This document shows, in pieces, positions 42,401 through 54,600 of a stretch of DNA of 64,000 nt. The translations under genes were made by a program, and so were the position numbers. Numbering within the stretch: position 1 is the stretch's first letter; the number at the start of each line of letters is the position of its first letter. The notes below the pieces were generated by a model. The model was not told the DNA's origin. It did no database searches and saw nothing but the letters and a program-made list of their open reading frames with translations. The stretch comes from Pratylenchus scribneri (Eukaryota > Nematoda > Chromadorea > Rhabditida > Pratylenchidae). The DNA lies in assembly GCA_030063045.1 (NCBI GenBank), contig JAQSEB010000001.1, forward strand, positions 1,302,001 through 1,366,000. Direction: 5' to 3'.

Positions 42401-43432
42401 ACATCGGTTTTTGGCTCATAGATCAACGAGGCAATCACCTATTCGGCAAGGCGATATATCATTTTAAAGCCTAAAATATCCTCTATAAAGTGGCTTAATA
42501 TAAATTTATAAAATCTAGACTTTAGAAAAGTTACATGTCTCTGAATATAAAAGGCCCAAATGTTTATGTTAATGATGAAAATCCGCTTATTTTACAAATT
42601 GTTTTAAATCATCAAAAAATTTACTTAAGCCACATTTTAGAGGACATTTAGGGCTTTCAAATGGCAAATCGCCTTCCTAAATTGATTGCTTCCTTGTTGA
42701 GTTATGGGCAAAAGAATGGCACCAGGTACTCAATCGAATCGGCAGTATTCAATTACCATCATATTTCGATGCTAAACAAATATTAAAATCCTCCAAAGCT
42801 ACCTCCTCCTTCTCCCACACCACAACCGGATGATTGAGAAGTACAACCTTTAAACAAAAATATGATAAATAAATGGGCCCAAAATCTACCTCCACTTCCG
42901 CCACTTGGCGCACATGATGGTGAGCAACCTTTTTATGTGGGAATTGGCTCAATTAAAAAAGGCTAAATTTGATTTGCGTGAACCTCCGTTTCCTCCCCCA
43001 CATCCTCCTCCTCCGCCTCCTCCCGTTGATGGCACCGCTTCTATTGTTATTTGGCAACCACTTCCCGATGATGATGATCCACATCCGCCTCCTCCGCAAC
43101 CACCGCCTCCTCCACATCCGTTTCCACCGCCACATCCTTCTGATGCCGATGAACATCCATTGTTTCCTCCACAACCACCGCCACAATTATTGCCTCCACC
43201 ACAACCTCCACCTCCACTTCCCCCTCCTCCACCGCATTCACAAACCGGACAAACCATTGGTGGACAAGAACATCCTAACATTGTTGAAGGGAATTATGAC
43301 ATTCAACAGAATTTAGATTCCATCAAATATACCTCCCATGTTGAAGAAAAATGAAAGGGAAGGATTTGGTGATTGCAAAAAGAAAATGATGAAAAATAAA
43401 AGGGAGCCAAATAAATTGGCCAAAATGAACAT
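39481..43432 (-). CDS. Ground-like (hedgehog-related) secreted Gly/Cys-rich protein
   Basis: Ground-like proteins are nematode extracellular proteins, often cuticle-associated. Seen: signal peptide (MFILANLFGSLLFFIIFFLQ at 43432); CSCPPMVCPVCECGGGGG and a long Gly/Cys block (to about 42949); six or more small phase-1 exons each coding GC(T/S)...GCGGGGG modules (42931-41895); a Ser/Pro/Gln-rich stretch; a Pro-rich stretch (QPPAIQAPAQPPIQPPAP near 40440); an acidic linker (DIYEEPGELPDLADYEREWD); and the C-terminal ground-like domain: DDFSENSFKKVHASVQTAD, DDPKCSSETLRAIMLE, GASIDVICSKNKFSYTV, SFCN and stop. The intron at 39674 starts with GC. Elements A3, B9 and C3 lie in its introns. The long repetitive N-terminus is unusual for length. 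Confidence 0.8.
40584..40932. mobile_element. Family A foldback/MITE, copy A3
   Basis: Near-perfect inverted arms of about 75 bp: left ATAACTCATCAAGGACT, GGGCAGACTTTTGGCTATCC; right GGATAGCCAAAAGTCTGCTC, ATGAGTTATTATTAAG. In an intron of the ground-like gene. Confidence 0.85.
41538..41825 (-). repeat. Dispersed repeat family C, copy C3
   Basis: Inverted relative to C1 and C2: GTCTTACTGTACCCCCACTT, GTCACCCTATCAATCAAATA, GCCCGGGGCGAG, CCCCAAACAACTTTAGTCC. In an intron of the ground-like gene. Confidence 0.65.
42363..42760. mobile_element. Family B MITE, copy B9 (best preserved)
   Basis: Full-length example, about 395 bp: left TAATTGAGTACTGCCGATTG, right AATCGGCAGTATTCAATTA; inner arms GGCAAGGCGATATATC and GGCAAATCGCCTTCC. 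No coding capacity. Lies between two modular exons of the ground-like gene. Confidence 0.85.
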
Positions 43433-43588
43433 TGGCGGTGATTAAAAACGGAACAATTTCAAAATATTTTAATTAGGATGGCGTTTTGAGGGAATTTTAG
43501 TGGACATTAATAATTGGCAGGTCAAGAAAAAGAATATTTGGAATTGGTTCTACGAATCGCCACCCGCTACAAATTCCCTCGAGGGCCC

Positions 43589-43825
43589 TCAATCATCATT
43601 TAGGGAAGGCGTCAAGATGGAAATTAGGTTAGCAAAACCACAAAACAACATTTCCCTCTCCTTCATTTCGAACTTTTTATTTAAAAAAAAGCATTCATAA
43701 TTGCCATCATTCTCCTCCCTCCCTTTTGCTGCCTCGATGGATGGCGCAACAACCAATTGAAAATCGAGGGGAATTTGTGGATTGGAAAAGTATTGAGCAT
43801 CCAAAACAAAAATCATCCTTTTCAA
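43589..43825 (-). CDS. Possible short exon or ORF, unknown
   Basis: An open frame reads RMIFVLDAQYFSNPQIPLDF then QLVVAPSIEAAKGREENDG and ends in low-complexity Lys/Glu. Codon use is coding-like for about 55 residues, but there is no clear partner exon. It could be an upstream exon of the ground-like gene or a decayed gene. Confidence 0.2.
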   Translation of the reverse strand: MKRMIFVLDAQYFSNPQIPLDFQLVVAPSIEAAKGREENDGNYECFFLNKKFEMKEREMLFCGFANLISILTPSLNDD

Positions 43826-44079
43826 TTTAGAAAATACAAACTTTCACTAAAAAGTGAAGTTAAAACTTGCAAATGAATTAATAGAATGGATAGATAGTAT
43901 TTAATTGCAGAAAAAATATTGAAAATGTAGAAAATTTTATAATGATTTAGTGTTTACTTGACCCCTATAAGTAAATTATATAACCATTCAGTAGATCGCA
44001 TCAAGGCCTATGTTTCTAATCAGGAAAATGTTCGCAAAATAAACCGAATTAAATGTTGGGAAAAACAGGTGGAATTAAA

Positions 44080-44835
44080 ATGTTTGAGGCAAATTGAACA
44101 GGCGGAATTATTTTGGGGCAAATTGAACAGGCGGAATTATTTTGGGGCAATAAAACAGGCGGAATTATTTTGGGGCAAATTGAACAGGCGGAATTATTTT
44201 GGGGCAAATTGAACAGGCGGAATTATTTTGGGGCAAATTGAACAGGCGGAATTATTTTGGGGCAAATAAAACAGGCGGAATTATTTTGGGGCAAATTGAA
44301 CAGGCGGAATTATTTTGGGGCAATAAAACAGGCGGAATTATTTTGGGGCAAATTGAACAGGCGGAATTATTTTGGGGCAAATTGAACAGGCGGAATTATT
44401 TTGGGGCAAATTGAACAGGCGGAATTATTTTGGGGCAAATTGAACAGGCGGAATTATTTTGGGGCAAATTGAACAGGCGGAATTATTTTGGGGCAAATTG
44501 AACAGGCGGAATTATTTTGGGGCAAATTGAACAGGCGGAATTATTTTGGGGCAAATTGAACAGGCGGAATTATTTTGGGGCAAATTGAACAGGCGGAATT
44601 ATTTTGGGGCAAATTGAACAGGCGGAATTATTTTGGGGCAAATAAAACAGGCGGAATTATTTTGGGGCAAATTGAACAGGCGGAATTATTTTGGGGCAAT
44701 AAAACAGGCGGAATTATTTTGGGGCAAATTGAACAGGCGGAATTATTTTGGGGCAAATTGAACAGGCGGAATTATTTTGGGGCAAATTGAACAGGCGGAA
44801 TTATTTTGGGGCAAATTGAACAGGCGGAATTAAAA
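44080..44835 (+). repeat. Minisatellite array, shared-core family, spacer type II (inverted)
   Basis: About 26 units of CAGGCGGAATTAT plus TTTGGGGCAAATTGAA (29 bp), with occasional TTTGGGGCAATAAAA. The identical spacer, inverted, forms the 15597 array. Intergenic, upstream of the ground-like gene. Confidence 0.97.
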
Positions 44836-45309
44836 TGTTAAAATACAAATAAATAGCAAAATTTCAAAAATGAATTTTTCAAAAACCGCTCGTAAGATAA
44901 GTCTGGAATTTTTTGCTTAAATCTTATTAATTATATTCTAAAAAAATATAAAAAAAATTCAAGGCTGTATGTTCGACCATTTTTTAGTTATCTATTTTAA
45001 AATTTTCAAAGCAAAAAGAATGGTGCAAAATTTCAAAAATAGGTAGATTGGAAAGTTTGGGGCTATATGATGAATTTCTAAACAACTATAACTCGGTATA
45101 ATCTTTTCTATTTTTTTTTTAAATTTTTTTCTGAAAATTCAATCTATTTCTTTTATGCAAATTAAATATATTTCCCTTGTAATGGCAAAATTAATTTATT
45201 CACTTTTAAATAAATAGACAAATTGAGAAGTCGAATTCGACTAAATTTATTTTGATTGAAGAGAATATTGTCGCTTAAAGTCCTCATTCAATTATTCATT
45301 TTCATTAGA

Positions 45310-45783
45310 TCATTTCGGGCCCTTTCGCATCCAAAACAGTGCAGTGCCAATAACCCCTGCGCCAACGGTCCCAATGATATATGGCATATAGTCCGAACGA
45401 GATGAAACTGGTGCAGAATCACCCGCAGTTGTGGCAGGAACGGTGTCCTAAAATAAAAGTATTTGAAAAGAATTAGTGGATAAATTTGCCTTACAATTTT
45501 ATGTGGGATTTGTTTGTCAACCGGGAATTGGCCCTTCTCATCGAGTTGTCCCTTCATTGATTGGTTCAAATCCTGTTTGCGCCACGATGGATTGGTCCGG
45601 TCCTCTCGATTTTCTTTCAGTTCATTCTGGTGAAAAATTAATTAAAATATTTTTATTTAAATTTTTTAAATTTATTTAATTCTTTTAAATTATTATTTTT
45701 TGTATTTTATTTATATTTATGATTAACTTACCCCCAATTCATCGCGATTGGGTGGAGGATTCGCACCTTTGTATAAGGACATT
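45310..45783 (-). CDS. Small C-terminally anchored membrane protein, unknown
   Basis: Three exons with good GT-AG joins: 45783 down to about 45732 (MSLYKGANPPPNRDELG), about 45629-45494 (NELKENREDRTNPSWRKQDL; DEKGQFPVDKQIPHKI) and about 45447-45310 (DTVPATTAGDSAPVSS, then TM YIIGTVGAGVIGTALFWM and RKGPK, stop). Roughly 105 residues, hydrophilic N-terminus with one TM close to a basic C-terminus: the layout of a tail-anchored or small mitochondrial/ER membrane protein. Family not recognised. Confidence 0.6.
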
Positions 45784-46134
45784 TTCTTGTTTTAATTTAT
45801 TTGGAAATTGATATTCAAATAATCTAAAAAATGTATTTAAAAGAATAAAGTTCAATTTAGTCTAGTGAATGGGAGTGGTAAAAAGCGAGGCTTATTTCTT
45901 ATTTATTCTCTTCACAACACTCCTTACTTAAATGTTCAAAGACCACCAAAACAACAAAAACAAATGGTGGAAAATCAATAATGATGAATAAAATGGTTTT
46001 CCAAAATAATAAAAGTATAAAATTGAAAACATTATCAAATGTTTAATGTGAAAAATGGCAAAAATTTAAACATATTTATTCCAAATTCAAATCCTACACA
46101 AATAATAAATTCATCATCACATCCATCATTCCAT

Positions 46135-46479
46135 TCATCGTTTACCCAATCTGTACTTCCGATTAAACCAAATAACAAATGTCAAAAATGCCATGGCCGC
46201 GGCAGCAGATTTGTACGGGTGATTGTCGACGGTCATATAAATAATTCCTTTTGGTGCCGTGTCCGGTATAATATAGTCTTCTTTCTTTATGAAATGTGCG
46301 GATTGAGTGCTGCCTTTAGATGGTGTAAAAAGTGGAGGCCATTCGTTTCTCGGTTTTCGCCACCATTTTGCTGAAAAATATGTAAAATTAGTTTGTTGAT
46401 TTCATTTTTCTATTTTACTTAGTTTGGATTTATATTTAATTAAATTAAAATTAAACCCACCATCTTCTTCCGCGACCAT
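46135..46479 (-). CDS. Small single-pass membrane protein, about 84 residues, unknown
   Basis: Two exons: 46479-46461 (MVAEED) joined in frame over a short intron to about 46370-46135. The protein reads KWWRKPRNEWPPLFTPSKG, HFIKKEDYIIPDTAPKGIIY, then TM YKSAAAAMAFLTFVIWF and a basic end NRKYRLGKR. Coding-like third positions and a clean splice support it; the forward-strand frame over the same bases is a shadow. Size and one TM with a basic tail recall accessory subunits of mitochondrial complexes, which is inference only. Confidence 0.6.
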
Positions 46480-46834
46480 TTCTGCAATTTATTTCCTTTT
46501 TTATGTAGTTTAAAATGATCTTGAATTATTTATGTTTAATTTCGGATCCTGAAAATATAAAAATTAATGTAAACCATTAATTTTCATTGCTGCAATCAAA
46601 ATCAAAAACAAAAAAATAAAACAAAATTCCAAATTCCTCTAAAAAATAAAAAAATAAAAAAGGATTTAATGTGATATATACATTATGCCACGGATAAATA
46701 TTATTTAAATGTAAAACTAAATATTATTTTTGTTACAGTAATCGATATAAAGGGGAATTGGGAAGAATCAAGAATGGGAATTATCATTTTAATGGAAAAT
46801 AAAAATTAATTAAAATAATTTTTGCGCTTCACAT

Positions 46835-48532
46835 ATGCTAAATAAAATTATTTTACGATTCGGCCATAAATTTTCTCAACCACTCTGCCTCAAAAAATTT
46901 AATTCCGGTGTTTTAAAAACCGAGAATTCCTCTAAACTACCAACAAAATATGCCGTCGAATTTCATGAAGCTAGACTACACTTTTGTGCAGAATCAAAAT
47001 TTGCATCTGTTGAATTAATTCAAAAAGGCAGAGGATTATTTTTTCTAGATTGTTTTGTTTTTTGGGTTCAGATTCGGATCCAATGTTGGATGTTGTTGGC
47101 CCATTGCGAATTCCGTTGGTTTGGCTTCGCGATCATTGCCGAAATGTGGCAAATTTTAATGAAAAAACAAAGCAGCGGAAAGGGGATTGTACAAAATTAT
47201 TCAGCGGGGCCGAATTGGCGGATGATTGGTTTGCGCCAAAATTAGGAATAATCCCACATTTTGCATTTGAAGTTATCCAATCAATTTTGACGTTGATAAT
47301 CAAAAACTTCATTTGCATTGGGCCGATGGATTGGAGAGTTGTTTTCGGGTGCAAGAATTGCTTGAATGGGCCATTTTTTCCAAAAAGGTTTCCAACCCGA
47401 ATAAATTGGGTCAATTTATTCCAATGCATTAAAGAAACATGGGGAAGAATGTTTGGATGATTGGGAGGCGGCTGAATGCCCTTCTCGAACACTTTGGACT
47501 GGAGAGAGCCTAAAAGAAGTGCCGAATTTGTCATGGCCAGTATAATCTTCCTTTTTAATGGAATATTTTGGCAAATTTGCAGTAAAAATTTTGACTTTTC
47601 AATGTTTGCCCGTCTTTTTGTTCGTTTTGGTGTTGTCGCCGTGAATGGGGTGGAAGTGGGCGAAAAAGCAACCCGAGAATTGTGCGAATCAATTTCCCCA
47701 ATTCATAACACATTTTTCGGTGACTTTTGGACATTTGGCACGGGCAAAGAACAAAGCATGGTCATTTTTGAAGGAATTGGGCCAATTTTCACATTTTGTT
47801 TAGGCGGCTTTTGATGACACCGCCTATGGGAATGAGGGAATTGGCCCACACACGGATGGGACATATTTTGACCAACCACCCGGAATTCAGGCAAATAATA
47901 TTCCATATGGAAATAATAATCGGCCAATAATTTTAAGGTTTTTCATTGTTTGAGGCCATCCACCCACGGAGGGGGGTCAACAATTTTAGTGGACGGATTT
48001 TCAGCAGCCGAAAGGCTAAGAATGGAAGGACCCGAATATTTTCGTATCCTCTCACAAATTCCCATTGAACATCATTATTTGGAGGGAAAAACGCTGTATT
48101 CCCGTTCCGCCTTGGAACCAGTGATTCGACAATTTCCACGGGTCGAAAAATGCGCTCAAATTCGTTTCAACCCATATGATCGAGCGCCAATGAGGACATT
48201 GGCCATTGGAGGAACGGAGGAAGAACGGCAAAAAGCATTAGGTTGAATTATTATGAAGAATTTAGGAAATCATAAATAATTATTTAACAGAGGAAACCGT
48301 CCTATTCTATGAATCCTATCAAAGATTTGCCCGGATTGTGAATGATCCAACCCAACAAGTCCACATTCGACTTCGACCCGGCACTGTCCTTTTCATTGAC
48401 AATTTCCGAATATTGCATGGCCGTCAACCATTCCAAGGGGAGAGGACAATGTGTGGATGCTATTTGTCCAGGGATTGTTTATTGGCACGGGCCAGGCCAC
48501 TTCTTTCCCCGAATCTTTATGGAAACGTGTAA
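46835..48532 (+). CDS. Trimethyllysine dioxygenase, mitochondrial (TMLH, BBOX/TMLHE family)
   Basis: Fe(II)/2-oxoglutarate enzyme, first step of carnitine synthesis from trimethyllysine. Seen: presequence-like start (MLNKIILRFGHKFSQPLCLK), the N-terminal zinc-type domain (RIPLVWLRDHCRN; KLHLHWADGLES; LWTGESLKEVPNLS), then the catalytic core: FGVVAVNGVEVGEKATRELC, HTDGTYFDQPPGIQ (first two iron ligands, His and Asp), FHCLRPSTHGGGSTILVDGF, RLRPGTVLFIDNFRILHGR (distal His) and CGCYLSRDCLL. The CGCYLxRD ending separates it from gamma-butyrobetaine hydroxylase. Introns at 47028 and 47891 start with GC. The junction near 47535 is out of phase unless a third GC donor (TG, GCCAGT) is used. Confidence 0.85.
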
Positions 48533-48694
48533 AATACAACAGATGTGCCATTTTCATATCATATTTAGCTTTATTTAGTCTATTTTAAATGTCATATTTA
48601 TTTATATTATATCCCTGCACTTTGTTAATTTGGCTCAATAAATTTTTTACAAAAAAAATGAGGATTAATTAAAATGGCATTTCAATGTTTATTT

Positions 48695-51600
48695 TTATTT
48701 TGGCGATTTTCTGCTGTGCCTTCCTTTCAGCAAAGCTCTCCGTCCACTGTTTCCGGACGATTGTTGGCCATGATGAAGGGAAAATGCCCCATCGAATGGG
48801 GAAAGAATTCCGCCATGGCCAGCGCTGTTCCGTCTGCCCCATTTACATTGCAATATTCGCATATAGGTCATTCGGAATCGAGCATTACACAATGCATAGC
48901 AGAGGGGATTAATGGTGGAATTGATGTAGGAAAGGACTGTAAAATTAATTAAATTAAATTGGAATTGAATTTAAACTAAACAATAGCTGAGCGTGAAAAG
49001 GGAGGCTGGCACTGAATTTGGATAGAAGGCCTCCAGGCATACGATAACTGAAAAATACAGTATTAAATTGGAGGAATATTTTATGGGGTTAATGACCATT
49101 ATAAGGAGTCCAAGTGATTATGAAGGCGAAAAGAATGGCTGCAAAAATGGTCAAATTTAAAAAAAAATATGAATGAACAAAGGCACCAGAAAGGGTTTTG
49201 GCCGCCTTGCTCTCCTGCTTCCTTTCATTCCTTCTACGCTCCTTTTCACTACGACGCATCTGTTTTTTAATAAATTCCAATGTAAATTCATTTTGTTAAA
49301 CAATTATACAATCCTTTGTAAAACATTTACAATTAAAATCCTTTGTAAAACATTGACAATTACAATCCTTTGTAAAACATTGACAATTACAATTACAATC
49401 CTTTGTAAAACATTTACAATTACAATCCTTTGTAAAACATTTACAATTACAATCCTTTGTAAAACATTTACAATTAAAATCCTTTGTAAAACATTGACAA
49501 TTACAATCCTTTGTAAAACATTGACAATTACAATTACAATCCTTTGTAAAACATTTACAATTACAATTACAATCCTTTGTAAAACATTTACAATTACAAT
49601 CCTTTGTAAAACATTGACAATTACAATTACAATCCTTTGTAAAACATTTACAATTACAATTACAATCCTTTGTAAAACATTTACAATTACAATTACAATC
49701 CTTTGTAAAACACTGACAATTACAATTACAATCCTTTGTAAAACATTTACAATTACAATTACAATCCTTTGTAAAACATTTACAATTACAATCCTTTGTA
49801 AAACATTGACAATTACAATTACAATCCTTTGTAAAACATTGACAATTACAATTACAATCCTTTGTAAAACATTTACAATTACAATCCTTTGTAAAACATT
49901 GACAATTACAATTACAATCCTTTGTAAAACATTTACAATTACAATCCTTTGTAAAACATTGACAATTACAATTACAATCCTTTGTAAAACATTGACAATT
50001 ACAATTACAATCCTTTGTAAAACATTTACAATTACAATTACAATCCTTTGTAAAACATTTACAATTACAATCCTTTGTAAAACATTGACAATTACAATTA
50101 CAATCCTTTGTAAAACATTGACAATTACAATTACAATCCTTTGTAAAACATTTACAATTACAATCCTTTGTAAAACATTGACAATTACAATTACAATCCT
50201 TTGTAAAACATTTACAATTACAATCCTTTGTAAAACATTGACAATTACAATTACAATCCTTTGTAAAACATTGACAATTACAATTACAATCCTTTGTAAA
50301 ACATTTACAATTAAAATCCTTTGTAAAACATTGACAATTACAATCCTTTGTAAAACATTGACAATTACAATTACAATCCTTTGTAAAACATTTACAATTA
50401 CAATCCTTTGTAAAACATTTACAATTACAATCCTTTGTAAAACATTTACAATTACAATCCTTTGTAAAACATTGACAATTACAATCCTTTGTAAAACATT
50501 GACAATTACAATTACAATCCTTTGTAAAACATTTACAATTACAATTACAATCCTTTGTAAAACATTTACAATTACAATCCTTTGTAAAACATTGACAATT
50601 ACAATTACAATCCTTTGTAAAACATTTACAATTACAATTACAATCCTTTGTAAAACATTTACAATTACAATTACAATCCTTTGTAAAACACTGACAATTA
50701 CAATTACAATCCTTTGTAAAACATTTACAATTACAATTACAATCCTTTGTAAAACATTTACAATTACAATCCTTTGTAAAACATTGACAATTACAATTAC
50801 AATCCTTTGTAAAACATTGACAATTACAATTACAATCCTTTGTAAAACATTTACAATTACAATCCTTTGTAAAACATTGACAATTACAATTACAATCCTT
50901 TGTAAAACATTGACAATTACAATTACAATCCTTTGTAAAACATTTACAATTACAATTACAATCCTTTGTAAAACATTTACAATTACAATCCTTTGTAAAA
51001 CATTGACAATTACAATTACAATCCTTTGTAAAACATTTACAATTACAATTACAATCCTTTGTAAAACATTTACAATTACAATTACAATCCTTTGTAAAAC
51101 ACTGACAATTACAATTACAATCCTTTGTAAAACATTTACAATTACAATTACAATCCTTTGTAAAACATTTACAATTACAATCCTTTGTAAAACATTGACA
51201 ATTACAATTACAATCCTTTGTAAAACATTGACAATTACAATTACAATCCTTTGTAAAACATTTACAATTACAATCCTTTGTAAAACATTGACAATTACAA
51301 TTACAATCCTTTGTAAAACATTTACAATTACAATCCTTTGTAAAACATTGACAATTACAATTACAATCCTTTGTAAAACATTGACAATTACAATTACAAT
51401 CCTTTGTAAAACATTTACAATTACAATTACAATCCTTTGTAAAACATTGACAATTACAATTACAATCCTTTGTAAAACATTGACAATTACAATCCTTTGT
51501 AAAACATTGACAATTACAATTACAATCCTTTGTAAAACATTGACAATTACAATTACAATCCTTTGTAAAACATTGACAATTACAATTACAATCCTTTGTA

Positions 51601-54600
51601 AAACATTGACAATTACAATTACAATCCTTTGTAAAACATTGACAATTACAATTACAATCCTTTGTAAAACATTGACAATTACAATTACAATCCTTTGTAA
51701 AACATTGACAATTACAATTACAATCCTTTGTAAAACATTGACAATTACAATTACAATCCTTTGTAAAACATTTACAATTACAATCCTTTGTAAAACATTG
51801 ACAATTACAATTACAATCCTTTGTAAAACATTTACAATTACAATCCTTTGTAAAACATTTACAATTACAATTACAACTTTCCAGAAACTTAATTCCCATG
51901 CCAACCTGTTCCTCACGGAGCATTTGAATTTCTCGCTTTTTCATTAGCCCATTTTGTTGTTGTTGGCCTCCAATTGTTGTTTGTGGTGGCCCAGTTGGGC
52001 AACTTTTTGTCAATCTCACTTTTTGCCGTTCACTTCCGTTCATTTCATCTTCCTCCTTTTTCTCCTTATTCAATGGTATTTTTTCCTCCCTATCCGGCTC
52101 CAATCTTCTTTCCACCGAATTTCTGGTACTCAATGATTCAACTTCGGCATGACTAAAAGAAGTTGAGGGGAGGAAATGAACTAATTAATTTGAAAACTGA
52201 CGATGAAAGACGAACTGAGGGCCTTTTACTGCCACTTTCATTGTTATTGTCCGGATATTCAATAATCACAATGGAATTATATCTTCAATAAAACAATGGT
52301 TTTTCCCCATATGATAAAAATTATTACGTGTGCACGGAAGATGGCCGTGATGTTCTGCCCAATTCAAGGGCATTTCCGGTAACACTCAACGGCACTGAAC
52401 ATTCCTTCATCACTCTTTTTTGTTCATTTTCCTCCTCTTTTTCTTTTTCCACCTCCGATTGGGCCAATTCCACTGCAGTTTGATCGGCCAAGATTGAATC
52501 CAAATTTGAGGTTGTTTGCCCTCCGGTCTCATCACCAGCCAAATCGTCCATCACCGAATCCTCGGAGGAAACATCCGTTTGGGCTTTTCCAGTGCAAAAT
52601 TTAATCAGAGAAAATCGTTCTTTTTTCCTTAAAATTTAAAATATATTTATTAGGGAATGCCACCAACTTGAATGGAGTTGGTGCTGTTGGAATTGTGGAA
52701 ATGTTGCTGACCAATTCCATGAAATTTATTCGGCCGGAACCAGTGGATTTTTGAGGTTGAGGAGGTGGGGAAATGGGTCCCATGGAAATTGGCGTATTCC
52801 TTGGAGTGGTCAGTGCCGCAAGAGATGAAGGTGGAATTGCCGAATCCGAAGCCGATTGAAGGCCACGAATCTGATATGAAGATAACATTATTTGGAAAAA
52901 GGTGGTGAAATATTAAGCAAGGAAAATCAAAGATTTAGGGAAAGAAAGTCCAAAAGGGAAAGCAGAAAAATCAAATAAAACAACCAGCGGGGCCAACGGC
53001 AACATCAAGGAATGAAGTGCTGAGGTGCCGGCCAATTTGGTTGGCGAGAATAGCTGAAAATGATTCAATCAATGTTCGGCAAATTCAAATGGGGAAAATT
53101 GGGGAAAATTTTTATGTAGAAAGGTTAGAATCTTTTTGGGGGCAAAATCAATTCAATTCAAAAAGTTCAATTCAAAAAAGGCCAAACACTTTTTTCCACA
53201 CCCAAAATCATGCACACCTGTTGACCATCCTGCAATTTTCTCAGCTCCTTTTGCCGTCTTCTTGTCTCCAAATAAACTTTATAATAGAGAATCATCATCA
53301 ACTTAAATTTGTACATTTTTAATTAATTTATTTTGGATTTTACCGTGACTGGTATGTAAAATGCCGCGGCAGCTGTGACCACCGTGGCCAATTGATTTCG
53401 CCAATTTCGATTGTTTCCAAGTGCCAAAAACTTTAAAATGAATTGTGGATTTATTTGAATAAAACCGAAGAAGGGAACCTGAACAACGCATAGGGCACTC
53501 TCCTCAATAATAAATCTGCCCTCCAAATAGGGCCAAAGCACAATCCAAGGGGGCCAAAGTATTAGGGAAATTGTGTAGGTGGCCGCAATCATGAAAAGTG
53601 CCTTTCGTGTTGTTCTCCTTCACAAATTGGGGTATTATTAAATGGAAATGGGTGAATTTGGAACTTTGGGCGATAAGTGAGTGGACGGGTTACGGAGAAA
53701 TAGCGATCAAAACTGATCAGCAACAAATTCAATACGGAAGCATTGCACATGAGGTAGTCAATGCAAAGCCAAACTGAAAATTATTAATTGAATTGAGCAT
53801 TTGGAGTGGGAAACTGTTATGTTCCTACTTGACGCCTTTTATAATAACTCATTAAGGTACGAACAAATTTTAATAATTTTGTTATCCAATTAAAGAGCAG
53901 ATTCTTGGCTATCAAATGATATAAAAAATTTATTTAAATTAGTTCAGAATTGTCTGAATTAAGTTGGAAAATTCACTGAGAATTTCGATAATCTATAGTT
54001 AAGGTCATTTTAATGATTTTTGGGTATAATTTCATTAATTTTAACTCAAATTGAATAAAATTAATATCCTTGGATAACCGAGAATCTGTTCTTTAATTTT
54101 ATACTAAAATTATTAAAATTGCTTCATATCTTGATTAATTATTATAAAATAAACAGCGACAAATTGGGCATATCCTGAGGGTAACTCACATTGGCAAAGG
54201 GCATAGCCAAAGGACCAATTCTCGTTAGCCTTCAGAAAAGAATGGAATAATGAATGTGATAGGGAATATGGTCACCGTATATAGCGTCATCAATGGGATG
54301 GAAATGAGCTGTAAATTGAATTGAATTAATTTTGGAGGAAAAGAATGGCGCCAACCCCAATGGTCAAATCGGCAACGGCCAATGAGAAGAGGAAATAATT
54401 GCTGATGGTCTAAATATAAATAAATATTTTAATGCATTTTAAAATGTTTGGAATGCCTGCAATTTTCGATCAACACAAATGGAAATCTAACAAATATAAA
54501 AATAAATTAAATTTAATCAAAAATGTACCATGACGAGGGCATTGCCAATTGTGGTGGCCAATGAGAAGAAAAGGCCAATGAGGATGATGGCAGTGACTCG

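Noticed and set aside
44199..44790. Forward ORFs encoding QAELFWGKLNRRNYFG-type repeats
   Set aside because: Frame reading of the minisatellite only; no start context, splice sites or family.
46039..46374. Forward ORF MFNVKNGKNLNIFIPNSN...
   Set aside because: It is the shadow of the reverse-strand small membrane protein gene at 46135-46479, which has a clean splice and coding-like codons.
49173..51947. Forward 924-codon ORF of [13 protein letters not shown] repeats and reverse 870-codon ORF of [13 protein letters not shown] repeats
   Set aside because: Both are by-products of an array whose unit length is a multiple of three; neither is continuous with an exon of a recognised gene.
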